Of a stretch of DNA of 64,000 nt, positions 1-11,219 are shown one piece after another (within the stretch, counting starts at the first letter, position 1; every line of letters begins with the position of its first letter). The notes under the pieces are model-generated. The model ran no database searches. It was not told the DNA's origin and worked only from the letters and a program-made list of their open reading frames with translations. The translations under genes were made by a program, and so were the position numbers. The stretch is from Limnephilus marmoratus (taxonomy: Eukaryota > Arthropoda > Insecta > Trichoptera > Limnephilidae), in NCBI GenBank assembly GCA_917880885.1, contig OU862923.1:20310770-20374769 (forward strand). The letters are read 5' to 3'.

Positions 1-23
1 AAATTCGGGTAGCGGCGGCTTAA

Positions 24-736
24 GAGCGTTTAACCAGCCAGCGGACGAAAATCCACATTTCGTCGAAAGTTGTTCTTCCGATCGTGCAGGGCGGTTACAA
101 TGAGAAAGATTAATTATTCTCCGTACTAGCTTTTTAAAATTATAACTCAATATCGAATTTATTTCAATCCAAATTAGCTTTAATTTATACCTTCATCCAA
201 AAATGCTGAAAGGCGTGGTGATAAAACTATTAAAATAGTGTACTTTTTGTAGTTATTTTTTGATTATAATTATTTATCATTTTTAAATAATGTCTAAATT
301 TAATAAGAACGTTAAAAAAATCTGAAATATATTAGTTTGTAAGTGCGCAAATAAATACATAAATGGACCAATTTTCGTCAAGAAACACATGTACGTACAT
401 ATTTTTTAATGATTTTATTGAAACTAAAATTAAAATTCTAATAAATAACTCTGCTAGATAATGTATTGATTTATTTTACTGCATGATTACATTATTTGAA
501 ATGGGTGTGGTATAATACAAAAACTTTTTTGAAAATTTAACAAATCTGCCAACGACCTATGGAATAACCTTATTATACTAAAAATTAAAAAAAATTCTAA
601 AAATTTATTACATACGAATGCTAGATAAAAGAACAATCTTTCGAAATCCATTTATAATTTTTTGTGGAAAAGAGTCAATACGTCTAAAAACTTTTTTGAA
701 AATGACGTATTTCCGGCTTTCTCTGGTAATGCCCTC
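24..736. mobile_element. TTAA-flanked non-autonomous DNA transposon, copy 1
   Basis: A 713-bp element bounded on both sides by TTAA (20-23 and 737-740). The ends form short imperfect inverted repeats: the left starts GAGCGTTTAACCAG and the reverse complement of the right starts GAGGGCATTACCAG. A second copy lies at 32565-33281, so the unit and its ends are defined by comparing the two. The TTAA duplication points to the piggyBac or Kolobok superfamilies (family knowledge). No transposase is encoded. Confidence 0.75.
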
Positions 737-740
737 TTAA

Positions 741-1720
741 GGCATCTCGTTATTGCTACTAAATTCAATACAACCGGTGCTGTTAGAGATAATGCCGTAG
801 TAACGGTATCCGGTCGTGCGATGAAGCTTTTTACTTTGAACTTTATAGAAAAATGAGACACCCATTTGTTCCACGATGACAATAATACTATCGTCATCGT
901 GGATGTAAGACCGATGTTGTCTGGTTGATTAAAATAGATTTATGAACTTAACCTGAGCTAATTAAAATTTCTTTACGATATCCGAATGAAGAATATTATT
1001 TTTAAGTGGGTTTGAAAGCACGTTAAAACTGAAAAAATCTGATAAAATTTTAACTTTTTCGAATTAAAAAAAAAATAAGATTATCTTTAAGCAAAATGAA
1101 ATGAAAGCAGAGTGAGCGAAAAAATAACAGTATACGTATTGCCTTTTGATTAAAATATTTAAGTACTTAAAGAGAGGAGGTATTAAAGGTACCTCCTCCC
1201 AGCCTCCCATATGATAATATTAAAATTTACGCCGTGCAGAATATAATCTGCGAAATTTTAAAATGATCCTTCGTAATAAAAAATATGACAAAATCTCGGA
1301 ATACAAAAGAATACTTGGAATAAATCCTTCCTTATTATTATGGTAATTTGCATCCCTCGTGAATGAAGCTATTTGACGTAAAATTCACTCAATTTCCCCC
1401 GGCTGGCAATTTGTATTTACGAGCGTACAGCCTCAGTAATCCTACTTGTATTTGAGTATGGTCATATTTTAGCGAGCGTATGGAGATATATTATCTACAA
1501 CGTACTTTGTTAATTTACTGTACCGTTCGTACAACAGGAACAATGGGACTAATACCATGTTCATTTCTGCATGCATAATGCTGTTAATATTTTCAATGGA
1601 AGCTCAATACAATTAATTTCATGCGTTTCATCCTTTCCTAGTAATTGCTCAGAGTTTCGTATCATATTTTGAAAAAAATAATTATGGAGATCAGTTTCAT
1701 CGGATCAACTAATAACATTT
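741..1720. other. AT-rich DNA, nothing recognised
   Basis: No open frame of note, no inverted-repeat ends and no match to the repeats found elsewhere in the window. Confidence 0.5.
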
Positions 1721-3260
1721 GTATTGTTAGCGGCCTACATGGGGGTCCCTACATTCTGCCGACAGACTAGCTCAGGTTTTAGTCAGCAGAGCGGGAGAGG
1801 CCCTCACCACCAGGGTGGTAGGATCTGTGAGGCGTGTGTGTGGCTTCCCTGAAATAAAGCTCAAACTTCTACGGGCTGGGGGAAGGCAGTGAAACCAGTA
1901 ACCAGGGTAAACAACAGTTATATTGGGTAAAACACCTGCGTAAACACAATATCACAATAATGCATACAGAGTAATTCAGGGTAGCAACAACAGTTATATC
2001 TAAAATGGAGGAATCTGTCCCTATAATCTCTCTGGAAGGGCTATTTGTCTCCGCGGTGAATTTACTGTGAACACACGCAAATATGGGGGAATATAACAGC
2101 TTGGGTACTCACAGTGAGCGTTTGGACTCTTGTATCTTCCGTATCGGGAAAGAATTCGGCCATTCTTGGTGTCCTAGTGTATCACTTAGCAAAAACACGT
2201 TCCATGCTTCCGCGTGGAACTTTCTGGAATGAGCGCGGAACGGTCCACACATTAGGCGTGCGCACTAGTCCGGGGGCTGCAGGGAAGTGGCGGTTGGTAG
2301 GCGTGAGCGTTATTTAACGAGACTAGTTACAATAACTAGTTACGCGGCATGTAACGGAAATAACTAGTCTCGCTAAAATCACAAGTAGTTATTTTTGTAA
2401 ATGCGTTATTTCCGTTATTTCTGTGTTGGGTGTGTGGGAGTAATTGAGTACAGAGTAGTTTCGCCGCGTTTCGCGTTTCGCATAGTTGCGTTTGCCGGCC
2501 GGCCGAGCGTGCGAGATTTTGAATCGAACATTTTCGAGTAAGCGGGAGTGGGTTCCGTTTCTGGGAAACGAGCCACCATTTTTTGAATTTAAAGTAAAAT
2601 AATTCAGTTTGTTTTAGTTCGTCGTTGTACTTGTGTATAATTTTGAGTACTTTCGGTAAATTTTCGATCTTACTGTCAACGCTTATTACGAATAATTTTT
2701 TAAAAAACACCTTTAGATTCACTTTAATTACTATAAAAGGAAACTTTTTGCATTTGGGGTGGCGAAAAATAATGCATTTAAAATTATAGTAAACACTAAT
2801 TAATCATAAAAAACATTTAATGCAGTCAGTCCTAAGCCTGAATAAAGTATGAAGGGAAGTTAATTTATAGCTACAAACACTTATTTTAAGCACTATCTAG
2901 TGCTTAAATTTATTTTCGTTTCGTGTGTAACTTTATAGTTGGTGGAGGTATACAGTTTCGTGTGCAACTGAAACTAAGAAAATAACTAGTTACAAAAATA
3001 ACCTGTTTCGAAACAGATTATGCCGACCAAGAAACTGGTTTCGTTACGTTTCTTGAAAACGGCGTAACGACCCACGTCTAGCGGTTGGTGGCTCGCTATC
3101 GACGGTGGCTTGGGTTCCGCCGCCGGTAGCGCGCCGGCAAGCTAGCGAAGGGGGAGCGAAACTGTAGTTTGCGCAGTGGCGTGCGCTACAACTTGGGAGG
3201 AGGGGCCGAGTAATTTGCAGGGGCGTATTTGTGTATCGTAACAGTATATATGTCACCGGT
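1721..3260. other. GC-enriched unassigned region with repeated AACTAGTTAC motif
   Basis: Less AT-rich than its surroundings. The motif ATAACTAGTTAC or close variants occurs near 2320-2345, 2360-2372 and 2982-2994. The segment 3060-3200 is CpG-rich. The stretch starting TGTTAGCGGCC near 1728 could be a decayed LTR, but I found no partner copy, primer site or polypurine tract. No reading frame looks coding. Confidence 0.3.
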
Positions 3261-3263
3261 CAG

Positions 3264-3360
3264 TGGTTGAGTGGGCATCGCGTTTGGGTTCCACCCAGGC
3301 ATTCCGCGCTCGATTCCTCGACTGGCTAAGGTCCTCAATCACGGCTCAAGCAACATTTTC
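3264..3360 (+). repeat. tRNA-derived SINE, copy 1
   Basis: An A-box-like TGGTTGAGTGGG lies at 3264-3275 and a B-box-like GCTCGATTCCT at 3308-3318, the spacing of an internal RNA polymerase III promoter. The stretch through CTGGCTAAGGTCCTCAATCACG is shared with a diverged copy on the minus strand at 32318-32415, so it is a dispersed repeat and not a single tRNA gene. No tRNA cloverleaf is complete. Confidence 0.6.
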
Positions 3361-3420
3361 GGCTTAATGTATTGGTAGTAGGAGATTTTCAAATATTGTC
3401 GGATTATTCGTAATCCGGGA

Positions 3421-3805
3421 GCGTATTTCCAAAACCTATACCGTTTCAGTCGCTTTAAATTTTCAATATCAACATTTAAATATTTAGAAATAAAATTATT
3501 AATTTCTATTAAACCAATTCGAAAGATTATTTTATTTGGATTTTAGAACAATTTTTTTTTTTGCAAAGTGATAAAAAAATATCTATATAGAGGTGTATTT
3601 ACAATATGTGGGAATAATATTAAACTTTAAATATTTAGAAATAAAATTATTAATTTCTAATACACACATCAGAAAGATTATTTTATCTAGATTTTAGAAC
3701 AATTTTTGTTTTTGCAATGTGATAAAAAATAACCAATGTAGAGGTATATTTAAAATGTAAATTGTCGCTGCCGCGACTGAATCGGTATAGGTTTTGTAAA
3801 TACGC
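3421..3805. mobile_element. MITE with 9-bp target duplication (Mutator-like?)
   Basis: The inverted ends start GCGTATTTCCAAAACC on the left and GCGTATTTACAAAACC in the reverse complement of the right, and continue for about 35 bp. They are flanked directly by AATCCGGGA (3412-3420) and AACCCGGGA (3806-3814), a 9-bp duplication with one difference. The interior is two diverged tandem copies of a roughly 150-bp unit (about 3475-3625 and 3626-3758). A 9-bp duplication suggests Mutator-like elements, but that assignment is inference. Confidence 0.7.
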
Positions 3806-3814
3806 AACCCGGGA

Positions 3815-5250
3815 ATGTTTCTTTCTTTAAACAAAAAAAATTACATTGGCACGAGTATTATGTTGGTATCTACCAGAATTTATAATTTTACATTTTTATT
3901 TCTATTTTTCTTTAAAATGTTGTTATTTTTTTTCTCTTAATTTTTTCACTAAATTTTATTAATTTTTTTTAATTTTAATTTATTTACTTATATGTTTAAT
4001 TTATATGTTTGTATAGAACACTTGAGTTCTTAACATTTAATCTTTATTATTAATTTTTGTATTTCGAAATTTGAATTTTCATTTTTATTTCTACTTTTCT
4101 TTAAAATATGATCTTTTTTTCTCTTTATTTTTCACTTACTTTTAAATATTTCATAATTTTTATTTAGTATATTTAATCATCTGTTTTAATAAAATAGTAT
4201 TTGTATTAATTTAAATAAATATTAAATATACGACTACCATAACACGGGCATGAGCCCAGTGTGGTAGCCAAAAAAACAAATATCTGTAACTAATAAAAAA
4301 TTTATGAAATAAAAAATAAAAAAATAAAAATAAAAAAAGAATACCTACACATAATATTTTAAGTAGTAATCACTATTATTTTGATTTTTTTAATCCTAAT
4401 TTTTACTGTAATTCTGTATTAATTTTGAAAATGATAAAAATAATTTTCTGTTAAAAATATTATATTTGATGTTTTTTATCGCTTCTCTGAATTCATTACA
4501 CAATCACTTCCAATTTTGAAAATGATTCCTAAATTCAAATCAAATTTTAATTTGAGCTTACGCTTAAGCTTTGAAAAGACGCACAGACAACCTAAATTAG
4601 TATTTTTGATTTATACAGCCTTGACGAAGGTTCAGATTGAACTGAAACCGGTTTGTGTGTTATGTTTTTTGTGGCTGCCTATTATGCTTGTCGCTTTTCC
4701 TGAGTCTCAACCGCATCCCCCAACAGTGTTTTTCGCTATCACAAACAACAAATAGATATATACTTTAATAATATATTTAAAAAATAAAAAGAACATTTGT
4801 TTTTCCTCTTTAATTATTATACTAAACGTCACATCTCTCTCTTCTTGGGATATAGCTACGCTTTTAAAACGTGTTTATGTTTAAACGTGAATAATGTATG
4901 TTCATCTTCAACTCGTTACAAAGTGTCTCGCGATGCTTTGTTTTTGTTGCTACAACATGTCTTAAACAACACTTACCAAAGAATTTACACACTTGCTTGC
5001 TCATCAAACTCCAATTAGCTGAGCGCCGAACTGAAGTGTTAGCCATAAATTCAAAAAGCTATTATGTAGTTTGTCTACCGCTATTTTCCTGATATTTTCC
5101 GGGTATGTAAAGAATACTTATAAAATTTTGAAATTTCATAAAATAGAACTAAAAAATTTCAGTCAATGTCATTGACTCCGATTTTAGAACAAAAATGTTT
5201 TTAGTTAATATTAACCACTCTCCAGCGAAAAATGTGAAAAGGAAAAGGAT
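3815..5250. other. AT-rich DNA, nothing recognised
   Basis: Long T- and A-rich runs. A short inverted repeat sits at 4231-4266 (CTACCATAACACGGG and CCAGTGTGGTAG). Several short overlapping open frames at 4516-5092 have no recognisable product and look like chance frames. Confidence 0.4.
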
Positions 5251-5254
5251 TCAG

Positions 5255-5320
5255 TCATATCTAGGAATTGTACCCAGGACCTCTTCCATGCAGACGAATT
5301 GCTGTGCTAATTCGATCGTT
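5255..5320 (-). repeat. tRNA-like SINE head or tRNA pseudogene
   Basis: On the minus strand TAGCACAGCAATTCG (complement of 5295-5309) resembles an A box and GGGTACAATTCC (complement of 5264-5275) resembles a B box, with normal tRNA spacing. Acceptor-stem pairing is poor, so a SINE head or tRNA pseudogene is more likely than a working tRNA. Confidence 0.5.
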
Positions 5321-5518
5321 TTCTAGTTTTAAATGGCAACACCAAGATGGCTCATAAGACAAAGAATGTATGTTTTAAAAAAACACTTCTAGCAAAATGC
5401 ATATTTCATAGCGTATTTGTATTTTCAAAAAATTTGCACAAAAAAACTGTAATTTAATAGAAGTAAAATAAAACAAAACAAGTTTTAAACATTTATTTCG
5501 ATATAAAAACGTAGGTTC

Positions 5519-6289
5519 TTAAAAATTTAAGTCTATTAATTCAACACCCGACATGTAATTATTGTCTTTGTCCTCATGTGATTCTTCTTCTTCCGTATCT
5601 TCATCTTCATCTAAACGCAGTTCATCGATATCATCATATATAGTACTGCCTCGTGCATAATATTCTGCCTCAATTTTCATAAGTGTTTGCAACAATTTTT
5701 CCAATCATCAGCACTTATGCTATTACATATTATTATTATTATTATGCCCATTTTCCGTTTTCCCGGTGTTTCAAATTTTCCATCTGCCTTTTCCCCTTCC
5801 TTGACGATTCGTCTTACCGTTGTTTCAGATTTGCCTGTGTGTGAAAAACATCATTAAAATTATTATTATAGAAGGTAGTTTTAAAAACACACACTAGATA
5901 ATATTCACTTAGAAAGAAAAAAAGAGAAAACGAGAAAAAAGTAACTTTTCTACGAGTTTAAAGAAGTTGCATATTATTATTTTTTTATCGAGTTATTTCC
6001 TTTTTCCTGTGGCCGCATATTAACTGTCAAATCGATATGTCAAATTGGATTTTTTTAACATAACCTCAAATCAGATTGTAATGGTTATTATCGCTCGAAA
6101 ATTGGCATAAATCTTGTAATACTAATGAAATTTATTAAACAAACTATACTACGTACCAGTCATTTCTGCAGTTCGTTTGTAAATATCTTCTAAATCAGAC
6201 AGAAGCTTCTTCGCGTGACACTCGGCTAGGCAGCGTTGAAAAACGCAGAATATAACCCCTCTTGCTTCACTATGTAATGGTTTATTCAT
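5519..6289 (-). pseudogene. Spliced transposase-type gene lacking its catalytic core
   Basis: Exon 1 runs from ATG at 6289-6287 to 6157 and ends in a consensus donor (GTACGT). The acceptor is CACACAG, so exon 2 starts at 5834 and the intron (5835-6156) is phase 1. The join reads EMTGKSETTVRRIVKEGEK followed by FETPGK, a helix-turn-helix type common in insect transposase-like proteins. After a run of ATA codons (isoleucines) the frame passes directly into a tail starting SADDWKNCC. A frameshift just after it moves reading to the frame ending ELIDLNF, with a strongly acidic stretch (LDEDEDTEEEES). A typical family member has a DDE catalytic domain of about 200-250 residues between these two parts; it is absent here. 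I infer an internal deletion, possibly at the ATA microsatellite, plus a frameshift. Recognition of the family is from motif memory. Confidence 0.6.
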
Positions 6290-6339
6290 TTTAATAAAAT
6301 TCAGGCAAACAATGAATAAAAATATTATCAAATCAGCGA

Positions 6340-7060
6340 TTTTCTACTCAGATTTAAGACAATAAATCAATCGTAACATGCAATAACATGACAGCCATAG
6401 GAAACGTCATATAATTCGGTGCTGCCATAGTAATGAAAACGTTTAGTTCCAATTTATTTAATTTCTACACTTTTCTTGCCAAACTATACGTGCATTAAAA
6501 ATAGTGCAATTATCTCGATAAGTGTTCAAAATTAATAAGTTTTAATATTGATTTTTTTTAGAATTTGACATAAAAAAATCTCCTCTCAGAAATTACCACC
6601 ATCTTTTGAGCATCGTTTGATATTGATACGAAAAAAAATCCCTTGAACTTTATTGTTTTTTTTTTTAAGTTACAAGTTTTCAAGTTAAAAATGATTTTAA
6701 CTACAGCAGCGCACTCCATTTTTATGCACTTAATTTTGACAGACTGTAGGAATTTTGTTGCCATTTTCATAAAATTCCTCGTGTAATAAGATTACTTACG
6801 TCTTGCGATGCAAATCCAAATATGCTTCTGCTTTGTATTTTGACAGTCTCAATGTCTAGTGTTTGCCAAGACGGAGAATCTCGAGCCTTACCAAAGATAA
6901 TCCTTTGTTTTCTCTGAATAATTTATCAGATAGGTAGGCACCAGTATTGTTTGCGTGGGCCACACAAATCCATATACCAAACCCAAAATCAAAGCTTGGA
7001 TTAATCTTAAAATTCATTTTGAATTTGACTCGAGTACTCCCCTTGTATGAGATATTTCAT
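6340..7060. other. AT-rich DNA, nothing recognised
   Basis: May include the 5' flank of the transposase-type pseudogene, which reads leftward. A short GGCAGCACCGAAT-like stretch near 6420 (minus strand) and GGCAACACCAAG near 5335 could be degenerate element ends, but the match is too short to claim. Confidence 0.3.
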
Positions 7061-7064
7061 GAAG

Positions 7065-7862
7065 ACTATTTTATTTATTTTATTTTTTATTTTTATTGTA
7101 AAACAGAATAATTCCAATTACAGCACAATTTAGTAACCCCATCAGCATTTAGGCAAGTGACTCTTCAATAATATTTTAAAGGCATGCAAAGAACAGTCAC
7201 TTACATCCAAATGATTTGCAATTTCATTTAACAGCACCACTCCCCTCGTCATGCTATGCTTTGCCAAGACGTCTGTTCTGCCGTTCGGTACTTTAAATAA
7301 GTCATGATGTCGACTTCGGCTGTAGTGGTCTGGTACATATAAATCATAGCATCCCAAGAGAAATGGGCTATCGATGAAATTGTTCCAAATTTTGAAAGGC
7401 AAAATAGCAAGACTTGCTTTCCGTCTAGTTTCTAGACTCTCAGAATCAGTTTCCTCAAGTAAGTCAATATGGTGCATGAACCTTGGATAGGTTCCATGCT
7501 TCCGCATATAAACATACCTGATGAATTTCTTCTGGATTTGCTCTAACACATCAATGTAATTCTTGTGGTACGATGCCCAAACATCGCTCGCGTACCTACT
7601 CCAGCTTGCTTCTCAGTATGCCATCAAATAACGCTACCATAGCTTCTTGGTTATCAAACTGCTTACAAGTCCTGATGATGAACCCAATAATTTTGTAGCA
7701 AGACTGAGTGAGCTGCGATATATGGCAAGAGAATGTCAGTTCGGGATCAAAGACGACACCGACACTAGACCTTTTATATGCGTACATAATAATTTTTCTT
7801 CTATGGTTGTTGTAATTTATTCTAAATTCGTCTTCTTTCTGTCTTCTGTGTTTTCTCAAACA
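7065..7862 (-). mobile_element. 5'-truncated LINE, family B, reverse transcriptase C-terminus
   Basis: Minus-strand non-LTR retrotransposon tail. Two frames, 7859-7596 and 7549-7142, together give the region after the reverse transcriptase core: VGVVFDPELTFSCHI, then a RSKLEYAS-type segment, then LEQIQKKFIRYVYMRKHG. The break between them near 7590 is a frameshift. It ends in a short 3' untranslated region and an A-rich tail (the T-rich run at 7067-7110). A second copy lies at 46375-46925. The element is dead: catalytic YxDD and endonuclease parts are missing. Confidence 0.8.
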
Positions 7863-7864
7863 TG

Positions 7865-10800
7865 ATCGTTAAAGTAATTAGCTCACCCAGTCCTTTTTTA
7901 ATCCCCATTATTCATTGTGTCTCTACCCGAAAAGTAATACCGACCACAAAAGAATTCCCGCATTTTTCGTCTCATTCATTTTTTTCCTCCTGCCAAATAA
8001 TTGTCCCACAAAAACAATATTTTATTCTGTTCTATCTGCAATAATTTTTCTCAGAATTACAAACCCTTATTCGTAATTATAAACTCCAGTTTATATATTA
8101 CAATAGTCTTACTATGTATTTGAGTTTAGAATCGTATGAAATATGCTTCTATATTAAACCCGGTTTCTCCCGAGGTTGTAATGTTTTACAAATAAACACC
8201 ACTCTTGGGCGTCAATGTAATGCTGGTAAATGAATAAATACAACACTTAATACAACATTAGCTATAAATATAAGAGTTGTGGCAACTATTAAATTATATT
8301 ATTAAATAATAAAATCAGAACATGAGACTCTAACAAAATAATAATATTCTAATACTTCAGGGTCGTGTTCAACCTTTAGAAAAAGAAACTAAATAGTTAA
8401 AAAACTTATAAATGAATCGATAGCTTCTCGTGTTTTAAAAATGATCTCAAGATGCTAAAACTACTATAAGGGCGCCAATTCAAATATAACAAAATATTAA
8501 ATGGTAAATCAATAAACTCAAAACTAACCGGAGTTTAGCTCACAGGTAATGGCGAATCTCACCGAAGTATGTGCCTTCTCACGTTGAAACAAACTTCCGG
8601 ACCCTCTGGCTGCCTACTTGGAACTCCCGAAGAAAAATTCTATTGTTCGTGGTGTGTTTTGGGCAACAAAAGAAATGCGGGATTCGATTTGTTCGAAGAA
8701 TATTTTCAATTAGGAATTCAGGAATTCAAATTTCAACTTAATTATTGGGTGCTTTCTTCATCAAGTGATTACTTGTGCATTAAAATTTCAAACTGTTACA
8801 AGGTTATTATTCAAACGATTGTGTATGATGGGTTATTTCTCTTAAAATATCCGTTGCTTACTGACTCACTACTTAACAAAATCTCGTTCTTGATAACGAA
8901 TCACGTTCAAAATTTCATCTTGATCAAAAAGCTTTTTCTGATTTCGTGATGCCACAGCTCTCCGTTCGAGAGTTGTCTCATCATTGCTCAACGCTTTAAG
9001 AGGAATATAAACGCTAGAAATATTTCGAATCTCATGCCTGCAAAATTTCAAAATCGAGCGTCTTTTGCACGAGGTTAGTAAGCGAAAAAGCGGTTTTTAT
9101 TTATTTTGTGCATAATTTTATAAGAACGAAAAAAAGTTAGAACATGGAAAACCTCAAAAATAGTCTTAGCCATAAAGGGGTATTTTTAAAAAAATGTTTC
9201 TTGTGTTACTACATAGTTAAGTCATGAAAAAACTTTTTTTTGGTGGTTTACGCTTATATTTTTTTTACGTAAATAATAATTTTGTTGTAATTCCAATACA
9301 TAGAAAAGCTAGTATAAGCTTCGATTTATCCGTAGCATATTTTTTGATGTTCATACTGTAAGCCGATTCGTCGTAAAGATTAATAAAATAGTATCTAAAT
9401 AGGATTTCACGTATATATTCATCTTAAATGATTATCGACTCTACAAAGTGATTTGAAAAACATAAAAACTTTGCTATGTTCGGTAGATTATTTTTCATCT
9501 CTGAACATTGTTCCCGAATTATTTCTTATTGGAAGAAAAAAGTATATCAATTGGCTGGTAACACATTTGTCATATAAATCTTGATATATTTCTATTCTGC
9601 TTTTCTTTCTGCCGCAGTTTTTCCCACACCACCTACCCTTGGTAACCTTAGCCATATAATATATCACTTCCACTGCAATTTGTTTTATTAAATCCACCCC
9701 TTCTTTCGAGGGGCACAGACAAGCCTTGTTACAAAATAAACCTTACTTTTGGTGGTTCAAATAAAGCAAAATTAGAGCACATTTAAGGAGACAGATCAAC
9801 AACTTGTGGTTGCTTTAACATGCCTTAACTTTTATTGTGGAAATCTTGGGTTCTAACCAAATCGTTTGTGTCAGTATATCCAAGGAAATTGTTAATTTAA
9901 GTGCTCGTTTTTTCCTCCTCGTGATCCACAGATGAAAAAAGCAGCATTCATAATCGATTACTTGAAATAGTCTTTTTTATATCGAGTGACCGGTTCTGAA
10001 TAACCATGTACGCACTTTCCTATTATCCTCTTCTTCTCTTTCCCATCTTCCTCACGACATTCTCTAAATGGGAATTACATAGTTCCACTCGCTTACGGAA
10101 AAATATTAGAAATAAAGCAAAATATAAATAAAGAAATATAGTTATTCAAGTTAAATTTAAATTGCTGTTACAAACTGGCTTTTCAGTTTGTTTCCATTAC
10201 ATAATATAAGTAAATGTTTTACCTTGAAGTTGAAACCAATTCTGTTTGTTCGTTTTGTAACTTCTGACTTGAACTTGAGTTCGCTTTTAATTTGTATAGT
10301 GCCCTGTTCAAAAGTTGAATTTTTAAGCGGAAGTTTACATTTTAATCATGGTGCCAAAATGGAAAAGGTTGAAAATTTAGCGACTTAAATTGTTCAGTTA
10401 AATTAATTTCTATTTTGGTATCTATCTTTAATCTTGGACATTGGCATCATTTTTGCAATCTTCCAGTCGTAGCAAACTGATACCTTTCGCCTTTAGTACA
10501 AAAACTAAATTGTTATGAGATTATTAGATTTATGCGACGGAATTTGAGCAAAAGCGTTTTTAATATAATGCAATTTTTCATGTCGCCGCCAGACAATATC
10601 CATTAGAGGAGGACACTGAACATTTTCTCTGATATTAAAAGGAAGGAACACATTTCATAAGTTTTACTTAGCCTTCTTAATATATGTGTCAAAATTGGTT
10701 GTCTTGCGAAACCGAGACAAACCTCCTTAGCGTATTAGTTTGGGCGTTTGGTTTCGAGTCGAAAAATTGCGAATTCAATTATGTCATAGCATAAATAAAT

Positions 10801-10960
10801 GCTGCTGCTATTGTCATGTCGATTGGTAAATTTGATAAAACTGACGAAAAACGATAGCACGTCTGACAGAAAATAAATAAATCGTAAAATTGGAATAAAG
10901 ACAGGCTTACACCATCGACACGTCTTCATATTATCGATGGTATGTACTATGAAGATTCTG
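7865..10960. other. AT-rich DNA, nothing recognised
   Basis: Contains a 126-codon open frame at 8569-8949 and a 69-codon one at 9488-9697 (minus). Neither shows a domain, signal peptide or splice context I can recognise, and they may be chance frames. No inverted repeats or tandem arrays stand out. Confidence 0.4.
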
Positions 10961-10970
10961 GCTAGTGGAA

Positions 10971-11216
10971 TTATAATCTTAAATATTTAGTCATGATATG
11001 CATAAGCACTCGAGAACACTCAATTTGATATCTGGTATTGTAGGTTCTCATAATGCTGGGAAAGACGGGGTCCTGGAAGAAGGAGAACTTCATGGCTGAA
11101 AAACCTGAGACAGTCAGTGGTTTGGCCAGTCTACCGTAGAGCTGTTCCGGGCCGCAGTAAACAAAGTCCGCACAGCCAACACGGTAGCCAACGTCCGTCG
11201 AATGGACAGGGCACAA
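10971..11216 (-). other. GC-richer open stretch, unknown, possible decayed coding fragment
   Basis: About 240 bp with balanced base composition inside AT-rich DNA. The minus-strand frame reads CPVHSTDVGYRVGCADFVYC and continues through FSAMKFSFFQDPVFPSIM. I do not recognise a family. It could be a fragment of a host or transposon gene. No start, splice sites or neighbours support a gene model. Confidence 0.2.
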
Positions 11217-11219
11217 GAA

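Noticed and set aside
1728..2330. Solo LTR beginning TGTTAGCGG
   Set aside because: No second copy, target duplication or defined CA end could be identified.
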